Position numbers and translations under genes: made by a program. From NCBI GenBank assembly GCA_016720835.1, contig JADKJW010000018.1, forward strand, positions 27,804 through 91,803: a DNA stretch of 64,000 nt, read 5' to 3'. Shown here in pieces: positions 18,982 to 27,980 of the stretch. The first letter of the stretch is position 1. Each line of letters starts with the position of its first letter. This DNA is from Ignavibacteria bacterium. Lineage in GTDB: Bacteria > Bacteroidota > Ignavibacteria > SZUA-365. Under the pieces are notes generated by a model. The model did no database searches. It had not been told where the DNA came from and saw only the letters and a list, made by a program, of their open reading frames with translations.

Positions 18982-21414
18982 CTATCGCAGGACCGAGAGT
19001 TTCCTGATCTGCCGCTGACCGCCGGACTCCATGGCGTAGTAATACACGCCGTTCGGCAGGCCCGAGGCATCGAATACGGCGACGCTCTCCCCCGCCGGTC
19101 GCGCACCGTCCACAAGCGTGCGCACCGTTCTTCCGGCGGCATCGTACACGGCGAGGCGGACGAGGCCGCTCTTCGCGAGGAAAAACGGAATCGACGTCGA
19201 CGACGATGCCGCGCCGACGGGATTCGGATAGTTCTGTCCGAGAGTGAAGCCGTCGCGTCCCGCGGTCGCGGTCTCCTCGACCGGCACGACGCTGCTCGTC
19301 ACCCACATGCCGCGGCCGAAGGTGGCCGCGATGAGATTGCCGTCGGGACCCATGGCCATGTCGTACACGACGCAGTTCGGCAGGCCCGTGGAATACTGCT
19401 TCCAGTTCACTCCGCCGTTCACGCTGTACCACACGCCGAAATCCGTGGCGAGGAAGAGGAGATTCTGATCGGTGCGCGAGCGGAGGATGGAGCCTGCAGG
19501 CAGATCGGGCAGATCGCCCGTGATGTTGGTCCAGTTCTGTCCGGCGTTCGTGGACTTGAACGCGTGCCCCGCGCCGTAGCCGGAGACGGAGACGTAGATG
19601 GTGTGATAATCGTCCGGATCGATGTGCACGCGCGTGATCCACCTGTTCGGCAGGCCCGCGCTGATGTCGGTCCACGTCGGATCGGTCGCGAGGATGTTCT
19701 GTGAGAGCCAGGCCTTGCCGTCTCCCGTCACCGCGTACATCCAGTCGCCGTTGTCCTTCGGCGTCGCGAAATCGGTGATGGCCGAGCCGCGCGTCAGGTC
19801 GGGACTGACGAGTTCCCACTGCGGATCGGAAGCGGTGGGAGCGTTGCGCATCCGGTACATGTACTGGCAGCTGATGAAGAGGATGGTGTTGTTGATCGGA
19901 TGCAGGGCCATGGGTCGCCAGTAGTACTCGCGGTCGGCCGTCGGACCGGCGTTCATGCCGCTCTCGATCCTGTTGAAGCTCGAGCCCGAATTGGTGGACC
20001 GGTACGGCGAGCCGTTGATGACGATGTAGAGCACGTTTCCGAGCTTGGGGTCCACCGCCACCGCGCAGCCGTCGCCGCCGCCGAGGTAGGCCCAGTTCAC
20101 GTCGCCCGCGGAGCTCTGCCGCATGTTGCTCTGGTCCTGCGTGCCGCCGTAGATGCGGTACGGTACGGTCGCGTCGCTGGTCACGCCGTAGAATTGCGTG
20201 GTGGTCATCTTGTACGATTTGATCGCCCAGGTGTCGCCGGTGTTGGTCGAGATGTGGACGCCGCCGTCGGTGCCGATGATGACGCTGTTCGGATCGCCGG
20301 GTTTGAAGATCAGCGCGTGATGATCCGCATGCGCGTAGCGCGGGCTCCCGGGGTTGGACGTGCGGAGCGACCAGTCCGTATTCCGGACGAAGTTCGCGCC
20401 GCCGTTTGTGCTGCGCCACAGGTCCACGCCGCCGAGGAACACGAGGTTCGGATTCGTCGGTGACACGCCCAGCACGAGGTCGTAGTACGCCTGGCTGTTC
20501 GTGAAGGAGCGCGCGATGGCGTTGGGTTTGCGTTCCCAGGTCTCGCCGCCGTCGCTGGAAAGGAGGACCATGAAGAAATCGTTCGGATCGCGCGCCACCG
20601 TCCGGCTGAGCAGTCCCCGGTTCAACGCGACGGCCGCGTAGACGCGGTTCGGGTTCGATTCGCTGACGGCGATGAGGATGCGCCCCGTCGAATCCGCGCG
20701 CGGGAAATTCGCGGTGAGTTTGCGCCACGAGAAATTCTTGCCGCCGGCGTCGGACACGTAGATGCCGTTGGACGAACTGCCGTTGTCGCTGCCGAGGGCC
20801 GCGTACACGCGCGACGGGTTGCCCGGCGCGTAGAGCACCTCGGTGGCGACGCCGCTCAGCACGCGCGACCAGTTCTGGCCGCCGTTCGTGGATTTCCAGA
20901 GATCGGAGGTGGAGGCGGCGAAGAGCGTGTCGGAGTCCGCGGGATGCAGCGCGAGGCGGTGTATCATGCTCTTGCCGTTGGGCCACGGGTACGCCGTCCA
21001 GTTCGCGCCGCCGTCGTCGGTGCGGATCACGCCGACGCCGTAGTACGCCGGAGAGCCGAATCCGTGCGTGGTGGAGGTCATCGTGATCGGCTCTCCAGTC
21101 CCGAGGAAGATGCGATCGGGATTGTTGCGGTCGATGGCAATGGCGCCGCACGCGAGAGCCGGCAGCTGGTCGGAAATCGGGAACCACTCGTTCCCGAAAT
21201 TCGTCGTTTTCCACACCCCGCCGGAGGCCGACGCCGCGAAGATCGTGTTCGGGTTCGACGGATGGATGGCCAGCGCGCGGACGCGGCCGGCGATATTCAG
21301 CGGACCGGCGGACACCCATCCCGCGGCGGCGCCGTTCGCGGTCTTGTTCATCGAGAGCCTTGGGGACGCGCCCAGGTCCTCGTAGGTGCGGAGCAGCCGC
21401 TCGTACGGATTCAC
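18982..21414 (-). CDS. Sortilin-like/BNR-repeat secreted protein with T9SS sorting domain (paralogue 1), cut off from its signal peptide by TAG
   Basis: The 810-residue open frame encodes two stacked beta-propellers of BNR/VPS10-like repeats (APLNIAGRVRALAIHPSNP, GGVWKTTNFGNEW, LWKSTNGGQNW, DGGVHISTNTGDTW). It ends with a T9SS type A domain: LGQNYPNP, LAVYDAAGRTVRTL and LPNGVYYYAMESGG. It is clearly paralogous to the gene at 21682-24294. The frame starts at GTG 21414 but lacks a signal peptide. Directly upstream, in the same frame, TAG at 21448-21450 interrupts the segment homologous to YFYAQRLYGNP of the paralogue, and a signal peptide lies beyond it (21603). The codon replaced is Tyr in the paralogue. 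If TAG is truly read as stop, the product cannot enter the T9SS route. Confidence 0.85.
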   Translation of the reverse strand: MNPYERLLRTYEDLGASPRLSMNKTANGAAAGWVSAGPLNIAGRVRALAIHPSNPNTIFAASASGGVWKTTNFGNEWFPISDQLPALACGAIAIDRNNPDRIFLGTGEPITMTSTTHGFGSPAYYGVGVIRTDDGGANWTAYPWPNGKSMIHRLALHPADSDTLFAASTSDLWKSTNGGQNWSRVLSGVATEVLYAPGNPSRVYAALGSDNGSSSNGIYVSDAGGKNFSWRKLTANFPRADSTGRILIAVSESNPNRVYAAVALNRGLLSRTVARDPNDFFMVLLSSDGGETWERKPNAIARSFTNSQAYYDLVLGVSPTNPNLVFLGGVDLWRSTNGGANFVRNTDWSLRTSNPGSPRYAHADHHALIFKPGDPNSVIIGTDGGVHISTNTGDTWAIKSYKMTTTQFYGVTSDATVPYRIYGGTQDQSNMRQSSAGDVNWAYLGGGDGCAVAVDPKLGNVLYIVINGSPYRSTNSGSSFNRIESGMNAGPTADREYYWRPMALHPINNTILFISCQYMYRMRNAPTASDPQWELVSPDLTRGSAITDFATPKDNGDWMYAVTGDGKAWLSQNILATDPTWTDISAGLPNRWITRVHIDPDDYHTIYVSVSGYGAGHAFKSTNAGQNWTNITGDLPDLPAGSILRSRTDQNLLFLATDFGVWYSVNGGVNWKQYSTGLPNCVVYDMAMGPDGNLIAATFGRGMWVTSSVVPVEETATAGRDGFTLGQNYPNPVGAASSSTSIPFFLAKSGLVRLAVYDAAGRTVRTLVDGARPAGESVAVFDASGLPNGVYYYAMESGGQRQIRKLSVLR

Positions 21415-21447
21415 TCCGGGATTCCCGTACGATCGCTGTATGTAGAA

Positions 21448-21603
21448 CTAGCGCAGCGCCTCAGGCGAATCCTGTGCGAGAAACGCCTCTCCGGATGCCG
21501 ACGATTCGATACGGGCGGAATCCGGAAGCAGCCACGCGGTTGCGGCGGTCATCAGAACGAGCAGGAACAGACGCGGGAAGAGGCGGATCGAAAAACGGTG
21601 CAT
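21448..21603 (-). pseudogene. Detached N-terminus (signal peptide) of the paralogue-1 BNR protein
   Basis: ATG 21603 begins 51 sense codons: MHRFSIRLFPRLFLLV, hydrophobic LMTAATAWLL, then a Ser/Ala/Glu-rich stretch ending EALR, followed by TAG. The frame is the same as the BNR protein downstream, and the residues after the TAG (FYIQRSYGNPGVNPYERLL) align with the paralogue's FYAQRLYGNPDVDVYQRLF. A single TAC/TAT to TAG change explains the break. Confidence 0.8.
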
Positions 21604-21642
21604 GGGTCGTGATACTCCTGGTAAATCGTGTCATGCAACAGC

Positions 21643-21669
21643 GAAGGGCACGAAATCTTCGTGCCCTTC
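21643..21669 (-). terminator. Hairpin terminator between the two BNR paralogues
   Basis: GAAGGGCACGAA (21643-21654) pairs perfectly with TTCGTGCCCTTC (21658-21669) around a 3-base loop. It lies 13 bp past the stop of the 21682-24294 gene. The T run downstream on the minus strand is weak, so efficiency is uncertain. Confidence 0.75.
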
Positions 21670-21681
21670 CCGTTGCCTGTG

Positions 21682-24294
21682 TCAAAGAACGATCATCTTC
21701 CGTGTCTGCCGTCCGCCGTTGAAGTCCATCGCGTAGAAGTAGACTCCGGGGGGAACACCGCGCAGCGACACGGCGATTTCATGACGGCCCGGAGAGCGAT
21801 CCTCGTTGAGCAGCTGCGCGAGGATGCGCCCGCTCATGTCGTGCAGCGTCAGGGTGACCGTTCCGGCGCTGTGCAGCGAGAACGGAATGGCGGTCTGGGC
21901 GCCCGAACGCGCGGACGGATAGTTGCTCTCGAGTCCGAACCCGTAGCGCCGCTCCTCTTCGCCGGCCACGGAGAGAATGGCGCTGCTCGTCCACATGCCG
22001 CGTCCGTGCGTGCCGACAACGAGCGTGTTCGCCGGGGTGATCTTCATGTCGTATGCGACCACGTTCGGAAAGCCGGTGCCGAAGCGCTGCCATTGCGTCC
22101 CGCCGTTCGACGAGTAAAAGACCCCGATGTCCGTTGCAACGAAAAGGGCCATGGGATCCGCGTGCGAGCGCACGATGGCGTTGGCCGGTACATCCGGAAG
22201 GCCGTTGGTGATGTTCGCCCAGTTCTGCCCCGCGTTCGCGGTCTTGAACACGTGTCCCGCGCCGAAACCGGACAGCGAGATCCACGCGGTCTGCGGATCG
22301 GTGTCGTCGACGCAGATGTCCGTCACCCAGCGGTTCGGGAGACCGGACGCGATCATCGTCCACGTCGGATCGGTGGCCGACAGGTTCTTGGTCAGCCAGA
22401 CGCGTCCGCTTGCGGTGACCGCGTACATCCATTCGGCGTTGGACGGCGCGACGGCCAGCTTGGTGACGATGGAGAAGCCCTGTCCCAGATCGGGACTGAT
22501 GATCCGCCAGGCGGGCGGCGTCGTGGCGTCGGGATTCTTCATGACGTACACGTACTGCGTCGCGGTGTACAGTCTCGTTCTGTCCGCCGGATGGAAGAGC
22601 AGCGCGGGCACCCACGTGAAGTAATCCGCCGTGGCGCCGGCGCCGAGTCCGTTCGCGAGTTGTACCGCTGCACCGACACCGGTCCGGACGATGGAGCGGA
22701 TCACCTCGCCTCCGGGTGCTCTGCCGGTCGAGTTCACGTAGCGGACCGTGTTGCGCTGCGGGTCGATGGCCACGCTGCCGCCGTCGCCGCCGAAGAGTTC
22801 GTACCACGCGGCATTGTCGTTGTTGAAGAGTCCGAGCGTGCCGTTGTCCTGCGTGCCGCCCATGATGCTGGTGGGTGTGGACGGATCGTAGGCACACGAG
22901 TAGTACTGGATGGTGCTGAGCTTCGCGATTTTCCGCTTCCACGTGGTGCCACGATCGGTGGAAAGACTGATGCCGCCGTCCGTCGCCGCGATCACGTTGG
23001 TCGCGCTGCCCGGCTGGAAGGCGAAGTGGTGGATGTCGGCGTGCACGTACTTGGGATCGTCGTTGGCGCGGGTCCAGTCGGAGACGCGGGTGAACGACTG
23101 GCCGCCGTTGGTGCTGCGGAACACGTCGAGCCCGCCGAGCAGCACCACGTTCGCATCCGCCGGCGACGCGCTGAAGGAGAAGTTGAAGTAGCCCTGTCCG
23201 TTCGTGCAGGACGTGTTGATCGCGTTGACTTTCCGCTCCCAGGTCTCGCCGCCGTTGTTGGATACGAGCAGCATCAGAAAGTCGTTGAGAATGTTTGTGC
23301 CGAGCTGCCGGCGATTACGCAGCACGGCCGCGTAGATGCGATCGGGATTGGCCGGCGAAATGGCGAGGCAGATGCGGCCGCAGGAATCGGGCGCCGGGAA
23401 GTTGGTGGTGAGCTTTCGAAAGGTGAAGCTCTTGCCGCCTGCATCGGAGACGTAGACGCCGTTGGTGCCGCCGCCGTTGTCGTTGCCTGTCGCATAGTAG
23501 ACTCTGCTCGGCTGGCCAGGCTTGTACACCACGTCGGTGATGATGCCGGAACCGGCGCGCGACCAGGACGCGCCGCCGTTCGGCGATTTCCAGAGATCGG
23601 AACTCGTCGCGACGAGGATGGTGTCACCCGCGGGATGCAGGGCGATGCGATGCGCGCCGCCGGTCGATGAAGCCCAGGTGACCGTCGACCATGATCCGCC
23701 GCCGTCTTCCGACTTCAGGAGGCCGATGCCGGTGGACCAGATCGGAGTGGCGTTCACGCGGCCGTTCGTGAAGATGTCGGGCTCCCCTGTCCCCGCGTAG
23801 ATGCGATTCGGATTGGTGGGATCGATCGCGATGGCGCCGATGGGAAGCACGGGCGCATTGTCGGACACGGGCGTCCAGCTGTCGCCAAGGTTGGTGGATT
23901 TCCAGACGCCGCCGGATGCCGCTCCCGCGAAGATGACGTTCGGCTGCGAAGGGTGAATCGCGACGCCGCGGATGCGCCCGCCGATGTTCCAGGGACCGCG
24001 CTCGGTCCAGACATTGCCGTCGAGGGCCGTCTTCGCCATGGACGCATTCGCGTTGTATCGCTGGTTTTCCAGGAAAAGCCGCTGATAGACGTCCACGTCG
24101 GGGTTTCCATACAGGCGCTGCGCATAAAAGTATTCGCGAAGAAAGGCGGAGCGTTCGCCCTTTTTCTCCTGTTCTCCGATCTGCTCCCGCCCCTCGCGGG
24201 AAGGTGCGTGGTGTTCCTTTTCAGCGACAAAGACGAGCGTGAGGCACGCGGTGAAGCTCAACGCCGCAGCGAGCCGCAATTTCATTGGAATCAT
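21682..24294 (-). CDS. Sortilin-like/BNR-repeat secreted protein with T9SS sorting domain (paralogue 2)
   Basis: This intact 870-residue protein starts with a signal peptide (LRLAAALSFTACLTLVFVA) and then REYFYAQRLYGNPDVDVYQRLF. Two VPS10/BNR-type propeller regions follow (GPWNIGGRIRGVAIHPSQP, GGVWKSTNLGDSW, DGGISLSTDRGTTW, IMGGTQDNG). It ends with a T9SS type A domain (NYPSARSGAQTAIPFSL, LTLHDMSGRILAQLL, PPGVYFYAMDFNGG). It is presumably exported and attached to the cell surface; such proteins are often hydrolase-like or adhesive, but no catalytic residues are evident. It is a tandem duplicate of the interrupted gene just downstream. Confidence 0.9.
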   Translation of the reverse strand: MIPMKLRLAAALSFTACLTLVFVAEKEHHAPSREGREQIGEQEKKGERSAFLREYFYAQRLYGNPDVDVYQRLFLENQRYNANASMAKTALDGNVWTERGPWNIGGRIRGVAIHPSQPNVIFAGAASGGVWKSTNLGDSWTPVSDNAPVLPIGAIAIDPTNPNRIYAGTGEPDIFTNGRVNATPIWSTGIGLLKSEDGGGSWSTVTWASSTGGAHRIALHPAGDTILVATSSDLWKSPNGGASWSRAGSGIITDVVYKPGQPSRVYYATGNDNGGGTNGVYVSDAGGKSFTFRKLTTNFPAPDSCGRICLAISPANPDRIYAAVLRNRRQLGTNILNDFLMLLVSNNGGETWERKVNAINTSCTNGQGYFNFSFSASPADANVVLLGGLDVFRSTNGGQSFTRVSDWTRANDDPKYVHADIHHFAFQPGSATNVIAATDGGISLSTDRGTTWKRKIAKLSTIQYYSCAYDPSTPTSIMGGTQDNGTLGLFNNDNAAWYELFGGDGGSVAIDPQRNTVRYVNSTGRAPGGEVIRSIVRTGVGAAVQLANGLGAGATADYFTWVPALLFHPADRTRLYTATQYVYVMKNPDATTPPAWRIISPDLGQGFSIVTKLAVAPSNAEWMYAVTASGRVWLTKNLSATDPTWTMIASGLPNRWVTDICVDDTDPQTAWISLSGFGAGHVFKTANAGQNWANITNGLPDVPANAIVRSHADPMALFVATDIGVFYSSNGGTQWQRFGTGFPNVVAYDMKITPANTLVVGTHGRGMWTSSAILSVAGEEERRYGFGLESNYPSARSGAQTAIPFSLHSAGTVTLTLHDMSGRILAQLLNEDRSPGRHEIAVSLRGVPPGVYFYAMDFNGGRQTRKMIVL

Positions 24295-24541
24295 ACAAAT
24301 CCTGCTGTGATAGGAGGTACTGTGGGCGTCCGATGTCGTCCTGCATTCTCAGGCCCGGCAACGCGCATCTCGCAACGGCGAAAAATAGACCGAATCGGCG
24401 AGAAAGACAACCGTATTCGCCGTCCCCATGCGCGTGTCCACCGATGTCGCCGGCGCGTTCCGCCCGGCGCGTTCCGCATTGTTCCGAGGCAAACAATATG
24501 GTATTTTTGCCCTCTCAGCTTTCTCATTCACACCCATCTCG

Positions 24542-25099
24542 ATGACCGCACCCGACGAGACGAGCGTCCTTCTCGAAATCGCGACACAGGCGATAAAACA
24601 TGCCGTGCTGAAGCGCGGATACCCGAACGACATCGCGTCCGGTCACCCGGAATTATCGCGCGCACATGCGGGCGTGTTCGTCACCATCACAGTGCACGGC
24701 GCGTTGCGCGGATGCATCGGCGACATGGACCAGCAGAAACCGTTGCGCGAAGCGGTGATCCACGCGGCGGTGAGCGCATGCACGCGCGATGCCCGTTTCG
24801 ACGCAATCGAAGCGAAAGACCTCGAGGGCATGTCCATCGATATCACCCTGCTCGAGCCCATGGAAATCATTCGCGGAGAGGACGACATCGTCGTCGGCGA
24901 GCACGGCGTCTTCATCGAGGACGGCGCGCACCGCGGCATCCTGCTTCCGCAGGTGGCGGCCGAAAGACAGTGGTCGTCACGCCGCTTCCTCGACGCCCTC
25001 TGCCAAAAGGCCGACCTCCCGGGTGAGGCGTGGAAGCGCGACACCGCGACCCTGAAGCGCTTTCGAGCGCGGATCATCTCCTCCGGACGTCATTCGTGA
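24542..25099 (+). CDS. AMMECR1 domain protein (AmmeMemoRadiSam system protein A)
   Basis: The 185-residue protein carries the AMMECR1 domain with its hallmark LRGCIGDM at about residues 55-62, preceded by AGVFVTITVHGA and followed by DARFDAIEAKDL and the VGEHGVFIEDGAHRGILLPQVAAE core. ATG 24542 starts just ahead of the conserved region; the frame is open earlier. It lies 19 bp upstream of a Memo gene, the usual partner. The triad AMMECR1-Memo-radical SAM is conserved in many bacteria and archaea, but its biochemical role is unknown. The radical SAM member is not here. Confidence 0.9.
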   Translation: MTAPDETSVLLEIATQAIKHAVLKRGYPNDIASGHPELSRAHAGVFVTITVHGALRGCIGDMDQQKPLREAVIHAAVSACTRDARFDAIEAKDLEGMSIDITLLEPMEIIRGEDDIVVGEHGVFIEDGAHRGILLPQVAAERQWSSRRFLDALCQKADLPGEAWKRDTATLKRFRARIISSGRHS

Positions 25100-25118
25100 C
25101 CAGCAGCCATCGCATGCC

Positions 25119-25961
25119 ATGATCATCAGACCCCCGGCCGTGAGCGGAACCTTCTATCCGGCGGATCCGACGCTGCTGTCCCTGCAGGTGGACCGCTTGC
25201 TCGACGGGCAGGAGCCGCACCGTCTCTCCGGTTCCATCGTCGGCATCGTCTCGCCGCACGCGGGGTACATGTATTCCGGATACACCGCCGCATCCGTCTA
25301 CGCGCAGTTGCGCGGGCGCGGCATCCGCACGGCGGTGATCGTCTCGCCGAGCCACCGCGAGTATTTCAACGGCATCTCCATCTATGAAGGCGACGCCTAC
25401 CGGACTCCGCTCGGCATCGTCGAAGTGGACAAGCCCCTGCGCGAGCGGCTCCTGAAACACAAGGGGGCGTTCATGCTTTCCAAGTTCGGGCATCGCGACG
25501 AGCACGCCATCGAGGTGCAGCTCCCGTTTCTCCAGCGCGTGAACGAGGACGTCAAAATCCTCCCCATCGTGATGGGCGACCAGCGCGGAGAGCTCTGCTC
25601 CATGCTCGGCGACATCCTTGGCGAGGCCGTCGACCGCGACGACGTGGTCATCATCGCCTCCAGCGATCTCTCGCACATGTACGAGGGCGCGGTGGCGAAC
25701 GCGATGGATGCCGTCGCGTCCGACGACATCGCGGCGCTGTCGTCCACCGCCCTGCTGCAGCATCTCGCGTCGGGAAAAACCGAAGCCTGCGGCGGCGGCC
25801 CCGTCAGCGCCGTCATGCACGCGTCCATGCTCCGCGGCGCCGACACCGCCACGGTGCTGCATCGCTGCACCTCGGGCGACGCGACCGGCGACCAGTCGCG
25901 CGTCGTGGGCTATCTCTCCGCCGCATTCACCCGCTCTGCGCGTCAGGACAGGAACGACTGA
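25119..25961 (+). CDS. MEMO1 family protein (AmmeMemoRadiSam system protein B)
   Basis: The 280-residue protein has the Memo signature: RPPAVSGTFYPADP at the N-terminus, GIVSPHAGYMYSG with H47, VSPSHREYFNGISIYEGD, the metal-type motif GHRDEHAIEVQLPFLQ, and IASSDLSHMYEG. Memo proteins resemble class III extradiol dioxygenases structurally and bind metal. The gene overlaps the following DUF2520 gene by one base (TGATG) and is 19 bp from the AMMECR1 gene, so all three form an operon. Confidence 0.93.
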   Translation: MIIRPPAVSGTFYPADPTLLSLQVDRLLDGQEPHRLSGSIVGIVSPHAGYMYSGYTAASVYAQLRGRGIRTAVIVSPSHREYFNGISIYEGDAYRTPLGIVEVDKPLRERLLKHKGAFMLSKFGHRDEHAIEVQLPFLQRVNEDVKILPIVMGDQRGELCSMLGDILGEAVDRDDVVIIASSDLSHMYEGAVANAMDAVASDDIAALSSTALLQHLASGKTEACGGGPVSAVMHASMLRGADTATVLHRCTSGDATGDQSRVVGYLSAAFTRSARQDRND

Positions 25962-26833
25962 TGGCCATGCTTCCTTCCGTGGTCATTGTCGGCGCGGGAA
26001 ATGTCGGCTGCGTCCTCGGGCGCTTCCTCTACTCGAAGGGGCTCACGATCTCCGCGCTGATCGAGCGCGACGGCATGAAACTCGATCTTGCCCGCTCGGC
26101 GATCGTCGCGCTCGCCCATGAGAAACTGCTCTCGGGCATCCCGGAACATCCCGCGGCCGTGCTGCTCTGCGTGCAGGATCAGAAGATCGCCGTGCTCGCC
26201 GAGAAGCTCGCCGCGCTCGACCGCTCGTGGGAAGGCGTCTTCGTCGCGCATACCTCCGGGATGCAGACGTCCGACGACCTGCGCCCGCTCCTCGACCGCG
26301 GCGCAGTGGCCGGCTCGTTCCATCCCATCCAGTCCTTTCCCTCGCCGTACATCGACGTGCAGCGCCTCCACGGGATCGGCTGCGGCATCGAGGGCGACGG
26401 CGCGTTCCTCGCGCAGGCGCGCGACTTCGCCGCGCAGATCGGCTGGGAGCCCGTCGTCATCAGAAAACAGCAGAAGGCGCTCTACCACCTCGCCTGCGTC
26501 TACGCGGGAAACTTCATCACCACGCTCGCCGCGGACTCGCTCGAGATCCTGCGCGGCGCCACGTCCGAGGACGCCGATCTCGCGCCGCTCATGCCGATGA
26601 TTCAGAGCGTTCTATCCGAAATACTGGCATCCTCGCCCCGCGGCGCCTTCACCGGCCCCGTGGCGCGAGGCGATGCGGCATCCATCGAGACGCATATCGC
26701 GGCGCTCACCCGGTTCAAACCGGAACTGCTCCCGCTGTACCTGGAACTCGTCCGCAGCTCGCTTCGTCTCGCCACCCTTCCCGAAGGGAGACGGGCGGAG
26801 GTTCTCGACGTGCTCGCACGACACGCGAGCTAG
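25961..26833 (+). CDS. Rossmann-like and DUF2520 domain-containing oxidoreductase
   Basis: The 290-residue protein opens with a Rossmann NAD(P)-binding motif, VVIVGAGNVGCVLGRFLYSKG. Next come VLLCVQDQKIAVLAEKL, the HTSGMQTSDDL segment and GSFHPIQSFPS, which are characteristic of DUF2520 proteins. The C-terminal helical DUF2520 domain contains YHLACVYAGNFITTLA and GPVARGDAASIETHI. The family resembles NADP-dependent ketopantoate/pyrroline reductases, but its substrate is unknown. Its stop TAG (26831-26833) shares a CTAG palindrome with the stop of the convergent glycosyltransferase. Confidence 0.9.
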   Translation: MAMLPSVVIVGAGNVGCVLGRFLYSKGLTISALIERDGMKLDLARSAIVALAHEKLLSGIPEHPAAVLLCVQDQKIAVLAEKLAALDRSWEGVFVAHTSGMQTSDDLRPLLDRGAVAGSFHPIQSFPSPYIDVQRLHGIGCGIEGDGAFLAQARDFAAQIGWEPVVIRKQQKALYHLACVYAGNFITTLAADSLEILRGATSEDADLAPLMPMIQSVLSEILASSPRGAFTGPVARGDAASIETHIAALTRFKPELLPLYLELVRSSLRLATLPEGRRAEVLDVLARHAS

Positions 26834-27972
26834 ACGCGCCCGCCGTCCGTCACGGCATTGTCGACGAGCGCGCGGAGGCGTTCGGCTTCGCTGCTCCAGG
26901 CGTAGCGCTGCCGGGCGCTCTCGCAGTGCGTGACGCAGGCCTCGCGCGCTGCCGCGTCATCCGTCAATTCCCGCGCGGCGCGGACAAAGGCCGACGCATC
27001 GTCCGGCGCTGCGACGCGTCCGACACCATCGCCCGCGATGACGCGCGCGATTTCGGGGAAATCGCTTCCCACCACCGGCAGGCCCGCCGCGATGTACTCG
27101 AAGAGCTTGTTCGGGAGCGAGAGGAAATAACTCTGTCCGAGATTCTCGATCATGCACAATCCGATGTCCGCGGACGCGGTCCACGACAACAGTTCACGCG
27201 ACGGCACCGAAGGATGCACGAACACCCTGTCTCCGACACCGAGCCGCCGCGCCCTGTCGAGAACGTCATTCGCGAGCGGTCCCGACCCGAGGAACACCAG
27301 GGCGCAGCCGGGAAGCTCCGCCATGCCGTCCACATACAGGAAGGCGCCTCTGCCCTTCTGCAGCCCGCCCTGCGAGAGGAGGATGGTCAGCTCGCCTGGT
27401 ATCCCGAGCGCATCGCGCAGCCGTGAGGTCCGTTCCGGAGCCGCGGATTCCGGGTAATTGTGCAGCACCTCCACGCGCTTCCCCGGGTAGCGCCCGCGCA
27501 GGATCTCCGCAATCGATTGATTGACCGTGGTGATGCTCGACGCCTTCGACGCGTGCCTGCGTTCGGTGTTCCGCCAGTAGGCGCGGACGATGGGATGGCC
27601 CTGCAGTGACGCGATGTTCGGATACAGTTCCCGGGAATCGTAGATGAGCGGCGCGCGCGTTCTCGTCGCGGCGGCGCCCGCTGCCGGCAGCGAATAGAGA
27701 TCGCTCGCAATGTAGACGTCCGCCCGGAGGTCCGCCGCCGCGGCCCCGCCCTCGTCCCAGAAACGCCAGAGCGATGCGCGGAGCGACGACGGATTGCCGC
27801 GCGCGAACTGCATCACCGTCACATCACCGACGCGAAGGCTGTCCGCGGCGTCCGCGAGCGCCAGCACGGTGACGTCGTGATCCAGGGCCAGCGCGCTTGC
27901 GAAACGGAGGCAGCGGGAATCGTGCGGCAGCTCCCCGACGAGGGTGATGCACACGCTGCGTCGCCCGCCCAT
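26830..27972 (-). CDS. Glycosyltransferase (GT4-like, group 1)
   Basis: The 380-residue protein has a GT-B layout. The N-terminal domain runs VCITLVGELPHDSRCLRFAS, DVYIASDLYSLPA and YDSRELYPN. The C-terminal nucleotide-sugar-binding domain has LTILLSQGGLQKGRG, FLGSGPL, ADIGLCMIENLGQSYFLSLPNKLFEYIAAGLPV and DFPEIARVI, matching the E-x7-E donor-binding region. It probably acts in cell-envelope polysaccharide or glycolipid synthesis. ATG 27972 starts at the conserved region; the frame stays open far upstream only as shadow of the neighbours. It lies 8 bp after a PorV/PorQ-like gene. Confidence 0.9.
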   Translation of the reverse strand: MGGRRSVCITLVGELPHDSRCLRFASALALDHDVTVLALADAADSLRVGDVTVMQFARGNPSSLRASLWRFWDEGGAAAADLRADVYIASDLYSLPAAGAAATRTRAPLIYDSRELYPNIASLQGHPIVRAYWRNTERRHASKASSITTVNQSIAEILRGRYPGKRVEVLHNYPESAAPERTSRLRDALGIPGELTILLSQGGLQKGRGAFLYVDGMAELPGCALVFLGSGPLANDVLDRARRLGVGDRVFVHPSVPSRELLSWTASADIGLCMIENLGQSYFLSLPNKLFEYIAAGLPVVGSDFPEIARVIAGDGVGRVAAPDDASAFVRAARELTDDAAAREACVTHCESARQRYAWSSEAERLRALVDNAVTDGGRV

Positions 27973-27980
27973 GGCAGGAC

